From JAOPZW01 sp963807305 (GTDB lineage: Bacteria; Actinomycetota; Thermoleophilia; Solirubrobacterales; Solirubrobacteraceae): a stretch of 64,000 nt of DNA. The notes beneath the pieces were generated by a model that was not told the DNA's origin, searched no databases, and saw only the letters and a list, made by a program, of their open reading frames with translations. Below, piece by piece: positions 59,213 through 64,000 of the stretch. The translations under genes were made by a program, and so were the position numbers. Numbering within the stretch: position 1 is the first letter of the stretch; the number at the start of each line of letters is the position of its first letter. The stretch lies in NCBI GenBank assembly GCA_963807305.1, contig CAWEBN010000009.1, positions 62,001 to 126,000 on the forward strand, in the 5' to 3' direction.

Positions 59213-60402
59213 ATGGGTGCGACCGAGGCGCACACGGGCGAGCTGGCCGCCGGCGTGGCGCGGCTGGGCACGGAGACGGCGTTCTCCGTGCTCGCCAAGG
59301 CGCGCGCGATGGAGCGCGCGGGGCGCGACGTCATCCACCTCGAGATCGGCGAGCCCGACTTCGACACGCCGGCGCACATCACCGAGGCGGGGATCGCGGC
59401 GCTGCGGGCGGGGGAGACGCACTACTGCCCCGCGGCGGGCATCCCCGAGCTGCGCGAGGCGGCCGCCGCCGAGCTGACGCGCAGCCGCGGCGTGGACATC
59501 GCCCCCGAGCGCGACGCTCGTGGCCAACGGCGCCAAGCCGTTCCTCTTCTTCACCATCCTCGCGACCTGCGAGCCCGGCGACGAGGTCATCTACCCCGAC
59601 CCCGGCTTCCCGATCTACGAGTCGGCCATCCGCTGGATCGGCGCGACGCCGGTGGCGCTGCCGCTGCGCGAGGAGCTCGGCTTCAGCTTCGCGCTCGAGG
59701 ACCTCGAGGCGCGCCTGAGCGAGCGCACGAAGCTCGTCATCCTCAATTCGCCGCAGAACCCGACCGGCGGCGTCACGCCGGCGGCCGACCTCGCGGCCGC
59801 GGCCGATCTCATCCTCGAAACGCCCGCCTGGGTGCTCACCGACGAGGTCTACGCGCGGCTGACCTACGGCGACGCCTTCGCCTCGATCGCCGGCGTGCCC
59901 GGGATGCTCGAGCGCACCGTCCTGCTCGACGGCTTCTCGAAGACCTACGCGATGACCGGCTGGCGCTGCGGCTACGCCGCCGTACCCGAGGCGCTCGTCG
60001 AGCCGCTGACGCGCTTCTTCGTCAACTCGACCTCGTGCGTGCCGCCCTTCGTCCAGTACGCCGGCGTGGCGGCGCTGACCGGGCCCCAGGACGACGTCGC
60101 CGCGATGGTGGCCGAGTTCGCCGCGCGCCGCGACCTCGTCGTCGACGGGCTCAACGCGCTGCCGGGCGTCTCGTGCCTGTCGCCGCGCGGCGCGTTCTAC
60201 GTCTTTCCCAACGTCGCCGGACACGCCGGTGAGCGCCGAGGAGCTCGCCGACCGGCTGCTCGAGGAGGCCGGCGTGGCCCTGCTGGCCGGCTCCGCCTTC
60301 GGAGCGCAGGGCGCCGATCACCTGCGCCTGTCCTACGCGAACTCGCAGGCGAACCTGACGCGCGCGCTCGAGCGGATGGACGCCTTCCTGCGCGGCCTCT
60401 AG
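59213..60402 (+). pseudogene. Class I/II (AspC-type) aminotransferase with two frameshifts
   Basis: Three frames join to a ~395-aa PLP aminotransferase. Frame 1 (59213 to about 59515): DVIHLEIGEPDFDTPAHITE. Frame 2 (about 59516 to 60220): VANGAKPFLFFTILATCEPG, ILNSPQNPTGG and the PLP-lysine segment LLDGFSKTYAMTGWRCGYAA. Frame 3 to the stop: VSAEELADRLLEEAGVALLA and LRLSYANSQANLTRALERM. All catalytic parts remain, so single-base sequencing errors are as likely as a true null allele. Confidence 0.8.
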
Positions 60403-60405
60403 GCT

Positions 60406-61077
60406 CTACCCCTCGACGCCCGTGGCGTCGTGGGGGGCTCCGACGGGCTTGGACTCCGGCGAGCCGCGCTGGCGCAGGTAGACCGAGAGGATCGCCATCG
60501 AGCCGACGGCGAGGAACTCGGACTGCCAGTTCTGCAGCGTGCGGTCCCAGAAGTCGCTGTTGCCCAGGTACTGCAACCAGCTCACCGTGGCCGCCTGGTG
60601 GTCGAGCTGGTTGGCGTTGTAGCCGCTGGCGCCGGCGATCGACTGCGCCAGCCAGCTGCCCAGCCAGATCGTCGTCATGACGACGAGCAGCGAGTTCGAG
60701 TAGAGCGCCGTACGCACGCCGCCGACGCGGGCCCAGCGCGGCGAGCGCGCGTCGGCGTCCTCGCCGACCTTCTGGTCTTCGTCGCTCTCGAGGCCGGCCT
60801 TGTCGAGCGGCTTCGACTCCGGCGAGCCGCGCTGCAGCAGCCACACCGTGCCGAGGATGTAGAGCGTGAACTGCAGGTACTCCGACTGCCAGTTCTCGGC
60901 GACGTCGGCCGCGAACTCCGAGGTCGTCAGGTAGCGCCCGAAGGAGATCGTGGCTCCGTGGTGCAGGAGCTGGTCGTGGTTGAAGGACCCGTGGCCGGCG
61001 ATGGCCTGGCCGACGAGGGTGAGCAGGAAGATGGCCAGGAAGACGATCGAGAGGCCGTTGTCGCGGACGAAGCGCAT
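60406..61077 (-). CDS. DUF6766 membrane protein with internal duplication
   Basis: A 223-aa protein with four hydrophobic helices in two homologous halves. Half 1: NWQSEYLQFTLYILGTVWLL then QRGSPESKP; half 2: NWQSEFLAVGSMAILSVYLR then QRGSPESKP. Each half also has a GRYLTTSEFA/QYLGNSDFW loop, so it is a duplicated two-helix unit. It forms a cluster with a 27-aa membrane peptide and a lipoprotein. Function unknown; a transporter or stress-membrane role is guesswork. Confidence 0.8.
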   Translation of the reverse strand: MRFVRDNGLSIVFLAIFLLTLVGQAIAGHGSFNHDQLLHHGATISFGRYLTTSEFAADVAENWQSEYLQFTLYILGTVWLLQRGSPESKPLDKAGLESDEDQKVGEDADARSPRWARVGGVRTALYSNSLLVVMTTIWLGSWLAQSIAGASGYNANQLDHQAATVSWLQYLGNSDFWDRTLQNWQSEFLAVGSMAILSVYLRQRGSPESKPVGAPHDATGVEG

Positions 61078-61086
61078 CGTGGCCGC

Positions 61087-61170
61087 CTAGTGGTGCAGCA
61101 GGCCGATGGTGATGAAGTAGGCGAGCCCCGCGACGACCAGGAACAGGTAGGTGATGAACATCGCGCGCAT
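61087..61170 (-). CDS. 27-aa single-helix membrane peptide
   Basis: RAMFITYLFLVVAGLAYFIT is one hydrophobic helix ended by GLLHH. Its ATG overlaps the stop of the lipoprotein gene (ATGA), and the DUF6766 gene begins 9 bp further on, so it is probably translated within this operon. It may be a small partner of the DUF6766 membrane protein. Confidence 0.5.
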   Translation of the reverse strand: MRAMFITYLFLVVAGLAYFITIGLLHH

Positions 61171-61571
61171 CAGGACTGCAGCTCGCAGGTGGCCGGCTTG
61201 GCGTACGCCGGGGCGCGGCAGCCCGCGGCGGTGATCCGCCAACCCTGCGGCGTCTCCTCGAGGTACACGACGTCGCCGCCGTGCAGCGCCACCGCGGCGT
61301 TGGTCGAGTAGACCTCGACGCGGCGCGCGCGGGTGCCGGACAGCTTCAGCCGTTCGACGGCCCGCGAGCACGGCTCCGACTCGTCTTGCTCGAGCGCCTG
61401 GCGCGCGTCGGCGCTCAACCACGTGCACGCCCGGGCGCCGTCGTGGGCGCCGGCGGCGGCGTAGAAGCCCTCGGCGATCGATCGGACGTTTGCGCGGTCG
61501 CCCGAGCGCCCACAGCCCGCGAGGGCGAGGACCACGACCGCCAAGGGGAGCGCCTGGCGCGTCCGCGTCAT
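61170..61571 (-). CDS. Small lipoprotein (133 aa)
   Basis: The N-terminus RQALPLAVVVLALAGCGRSG is a lipoprotein signal with lipobox LAGC. The mature part has helices (IAEGFYAAAGAHDGARACTW) and a beta half (VEVYSTNAAVALHGGDVVYL, GWRITAAGCRA) like an NTF2-type fold, with four cysteines that may pair. First gene of the lipoprotein, peptide, DUF6766 cluster. Confidence 0.72.
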   Translation of the reverse strand: MTRTRQALPLAVVVLALAGCGRSGDRANVRSIAEGFYAAAGAHDGARACTWLSADARQALEQDESEPCSRAVERLKLSGTRARRVEVYSTNAAVALHGGDVVYLEETPQGWRITAAGCRAPAYAKPATCELQS

Positions 61572-61617
61572 CCGGCCGGTGCTACCCGGACCCTGGTTCC
61601 GGTAGCCACCGGCCGCG

Positions 61618-62677
61618 TCAGCGCGGGCCGCGCGCCCCGACGCCGCTGAGGATCTCGCGCGAGCGCAGGCGCCCGTCGCCGCCGGGCGCGAGCGTCGGGG
61701 TGGGCGCGCCCGCCTCGGTCCTCATGCCGTCGAGCAGCTCGAGCAGCGTGTCGCCGGCGTCGCGGGTGGGCTGCCAGCCGAGCACCTCGCGCGCCCGCGC
61801 GGTGTCCATGAGCGGGACGGCGAGCGCCATGTCGACCCAGCCCGGGGCGTCGGGGTGAGGCGCAGGTGGAAGGCGCCGGCCGCGGCGCCGCGCAGGACGG
61901 GCGCGGGCACGGCGACCGGCCGGGCGTGCAGCAGGCGTCCGAGCGCCTCGCCGTCGAGGACCGGGCTCGGCGGCGACGTTGAAGGCGCCGCGGACGTCGC
62001 CGAGGATGGCGCGCCGGTACGCGTCGGCGACGTCGTCGGCGTGGACGGCCTGGAAGCGCAGCCGCGGATGGCGCGGCACGACCGGGATCCACCTCGGGTC
62101 CACAAGACGGCTGGGCAGGAAGGGCCCGGCGAACAGGCGCCGGATCTCCGACGCCGCGCCGCGCTGGAAGATGAGCCCGGGGCGCAGGCGCACGACGCGG
62201 ACGCCGGGCTGCTCGCGCTCGAAGGCATCGAGCAGGCGCTCGACCTCGGCCTTGTCGCGCGAGTAGAACGAGGAGGGCGACGCCGCCCGTCGACCACGTC
62301 TCGTCGACGCGGCGGTCCTTGGGGCCGGGCGAGTAGGCGCCGACCGACGAGGCGTAGACGAGCGCGGGGACGCCCGCCGCGGCCACGGCCTGCATCACGC
62401 GGCGCGACCCGCCGACGTTGACCGCGTGGGTCTGCGCGCGATCGCGCGAGGGCTGGATCAGCCAGGCCAGGTGCACGACCGCGTCGGCTCCGGCGAGAAC
62501 CGGCTCGAGCGGATCGGCGACGACGTCGAGCGAGCGCCAGGTCGTCTTCGCGGAGTCCCAGAGGTCGGGCGGTCGTCGCGCCACCGCGACGACCTCCTCG
62601 ACGCCGGGCTCGGCCTCGAGCGCGCGCAGCAGCGCGGTGCCGGCGTTGCCCGACGCGCCGAGGACGACGACCTTCAT
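61618..62677 (-). pseudogene. NAD-dependent epimerase/dehydratase with about three frameshifts
   Basis: The N-terminus is intact: VVVLGASGNAGTALLRALEA (Rossmann), ADAVVHLAWLIQPSRDRAQT and LVYASSVGAYSPGPKDRRVD. Near 62290 the frame changes; a second frame has VRVVRLRPGLIFQRGAASEI and LRFQAVHADDVADAYRRAIL; after about 61960 and 61860 it changes again, ending with VLGWQPTRDAGDTLLELLDG. The catalytic YxxxK (FYSRDKAEVERL) is at the first break. Homology runs through all joins, arguing for base-calling errors. Confidence 0.75.
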
Positions 62678-62687
62678 CGGCGGGCCC

Positions 62688-63176
62688 TCACGATGGCTCG
62701 TTGGGGTCTTCCTGGCCGGCGAGCTCGAGCGATCCGTCGAGCACGGCCTGGAAGTGGCGCTCCTGGATGGGCAGCGCCCACTCGACGAGCTGCTCCACGT
62801 CGTCGCGCCGCGCGCGCTCGTTGAGCTTGCGCAGGACCGACCAGTGGCCGACCTCGCCCGCCTCGGCCATGGTCAGGAACTCGAAGCCGTCGAGCGCGTC
62901 GGCGTCCTCGCCGAGGTAGGTCTTCATCATCTCCGTGGCCTCGGCCTTCGTCTCGCGGGCCTTGTCGAGGATGGCGGTCTTCTTGCCGTCGATGTCGCCG
63001 GCGACCTCGGTGCAGCGCGATTCGGTCTCGTCGGCCTCGTCGTGCATGCGCTGCAGCGCCGTGCTCAGATCGGGCTCGTCGGTGAGCGACGAGACCTTGT
63101 CGGTGGCGGCCTTCGCCGCCTGGGCCAGTCCGAGGACCTCGGCCAGCTTCTCTTCGAGGACGGTGAGCTCAGCCAT
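62688..63176 (-). CDS. Hypothetical helical (ferritin-like length) protein
   Basis: A 162-aa acidic helical protein: LEEKLAEVLGLAQAAKAATD, LQRMHDEADETESRCTEVAG, AILDKARETKAEATEMMKTY and RDDVEQLVEWALPIQERHFQ. Four long helices with E/H-rich faces are compatible with a four-helix bundle, but clear ExxH metal pairs are lacking. It sits between the epimerase and an LLM gene on the same strand. Function unknown. Confidence 0.65.
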   Translation of the reverse strand: MAELTVLEEKLAEVLGLAQAAKAATDKVSSLTDEPDLSTALQRMHDEADETESRCTEVAGDIDGKKTAILDKARETKAEATEMMKTYLGEDADALDGFEFLTMAEAGEVGHWSVLRKLNERARRDDVEQLVEWALPIQERHFQAVLDGSLELAGQEDPNEPS

Positions 63177-63260
63177 GTCGTTGCCTCTCCTGTTCGCGGT
63201 GGGACCTTCCGTCGCACTACCGGATCGCGCGTCGATCGAACCGTGGGTTGCGCGCGAGCG

Positions 63261-64000
63261 TCAGGCGAAGCGCGGCAGGACCTCGCGCGCCCACGTGTCG
63301 AAGAAAGCGTCCTGCTCGGGGCCGATCTGCTGGACGAAGAGCTCGTCGACGCCCGCGTCGGCGTACTGGCGCAGCGACTCCACGTGCTGCGTCGAGGTCG
63401 GGGCCGACGGGCGTGACGAGCATCTCGGGCTCGACCAGCTCGCACGCCTGCTCGAAGTGCGCCGGGGTGGGCAGCACCTGCGCCAGCTCGCCCGGCAGCG
63501 CCTCGTTGGGCCACAGGCGGTGCGCGGTGGCCCGCGCCTCGTCCTCGTCGGCCATGAAGCAGACCTTGGTCCCGGCGTGGACCGGCCCCTTGCCGCCCTC
63601 GGAGCGGTAGAGGTCGATCGCCTCCTTGTCGGGCGAGGTCGTGCAGAAGCCGTCGCCGATGCGCGCCGCGAGCCCGATCGCCTTGGAGCCGAAGCCGGAG
63701 ACGAGGATGCGGCGGCGGCTCGTCGGGCAGGTCGTAGACGCGCGCGTTCTCGACGGTGTAGTGCGACCCGTGGTGGCTGCACTGGCCGCCCTGCCACAGC
63801 GTGCGGATGACCTCGACGGCCTCCTCGAGCATCTCCAGGCGCACGTCGGCCTCGGGCCAGCGGTCGCCGAGGATGTGCTCGTTGAGCGCCTCGCCGCTGC
63901 CCACGCCGAGGTTGAAGCGCCCGTCGAGCAGCACGGCGCTCGTGGCGGCGGCCTGGGCGATGATCGCCGGGTGGATGCGCACCGTCGGGCAGGTGACGCC
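63261..64000 (-). pseudogene. LLM-class F420-dependent oxidoreductase, frameshifted and cut by window edge
   Basis: The N-terminal part is outside the window. Visible frames: IHPAIIAQAAATSAVLLDGR then FNLGVGSGEALNEHILGDRW (typical F420-dependent glucose-6-phosphate dehydrogenase-like/LLM motif), then ILVSGFGSKAIGLAARIGDG in another frame, and VESLRQYADAGVDELFVQQI to the end in a third. Two frame changes, near 63715 and 63400, interrupt it. Substrate unknown. Confidence 0.7.

Noticed and set aside
1..64000. CRISPR arrays, tRNA/rRNA genes, insertion sequences, prophage
   Set aside because: Intergenic gaps are short; no regularly spaced repeats, cloverleaf-type sequence, transposase or phage gene was seen by eye. 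A covariance-model scan would be decisive for tRNAs.

Overview
The window is very GC-rich and densely coded on both strands. It has many GTG and TTG starts, 4-bp stop/start overlaps, and several genes with a -10-like hexamer 6-9 nt upstream of the start and no Shine-Dalgarno (probable leaderless mRNAs). F420/deazaflavin-type enzymes, DUF6766, family II pyrophosphatase and CoA-dependent aromatic catabolism suggest an actinobacterium, possibly Thermoleophilia/Solirubrobacterales; that placement is inference. I saw no rRNA, tRNA, CRISPR array, transposase or prophage. It reads as a soil-type chromosomal region rich in catabolic genes.

Layout. 0-2 kb: tyrosine catabolism (hmgA cut by the window edge, hpd) with a divergent AsnC/Lrp regulator. 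2-13 kb: accessory genes: an EamA exporter, LysR, SnoaL-like protein, a TetR/FAD-oxidase pair with a duplicated operator that has truncated an SDR gene, an epimerase, an LLM oxidoreductase, a cNMP/thioredoxin-reductase-like fusion and a deazaflavin enzyme. 13.3-18.3 kb: one operon (class III cyclase-ATPase, small protein, haem peroxidase) broken by many frameshifts. 19.3-24.6 kb: a meta-cleavage cluster (DUF1932 dehydrogenase, GntR, DUF6282 hydrolase, GalB-like hydratase, GalC/LigK-like aldolase, XylE-type dioxygenase) with a shared palindromic operator. 24.6-32.4 kb: ECF sigma with small partners, Crp, IclR with a monooxygenase, amidohydrolase and LLM enzyme, acetoacetyl-CoA synthetase and an alpha/beta hydrolase.

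32.5-40.6 kb is the most notable part: two divergent operons forming a compact CoA-dependent aromatic pathway. One side has a benzoate-CoA-ligase-type enzyme, an aldehyde dehydrogenase, a fused aldehyde dehydrogenase-crotonase protein and PaaY. The other has a Paa-type epoxidase (PaaA, DUF59 half of PaaD, short PaaB, PaaC, and the zinc-ribbon half of PaaD as its own gene). A PaaX regulator lies at 45.7 kb. The likely flow is acid to CoA ester, ring epoxidation, ring opening and aldehyde oxidation, with PaaY as rescue thioesterase; PaaE and beta-oxidation genes are not in the window.

40.7-44.4 kb: ABC exporter plus two-component system. 44.4-47.5 kb: membrane protein, PaaX and a secreted RTX-like protein beside a 68-bp tandem duplication. 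47.7-50.5 kb: thioesterase, ThDP enzyme and cyclase-family hydrolase, ending in a 60-bp tandem duplication. 51-57 kb: a cyclase-REC-LuxR fusion, malic enzyme, CBS-pyrophosphatase and a second two-component system. 57-64 kb: an acyl-CoA ligase, a frameshifted aminotransferase, DUF6766 membrane proteins, a lipoprotein, a frameshifted epimerase, a helical protein and a frameshifted LLM gene cut by the edge. Frameshifts cluster at 13.3-17.4 and 59.5-64 kb, which looks more like local base-calling error than decay.
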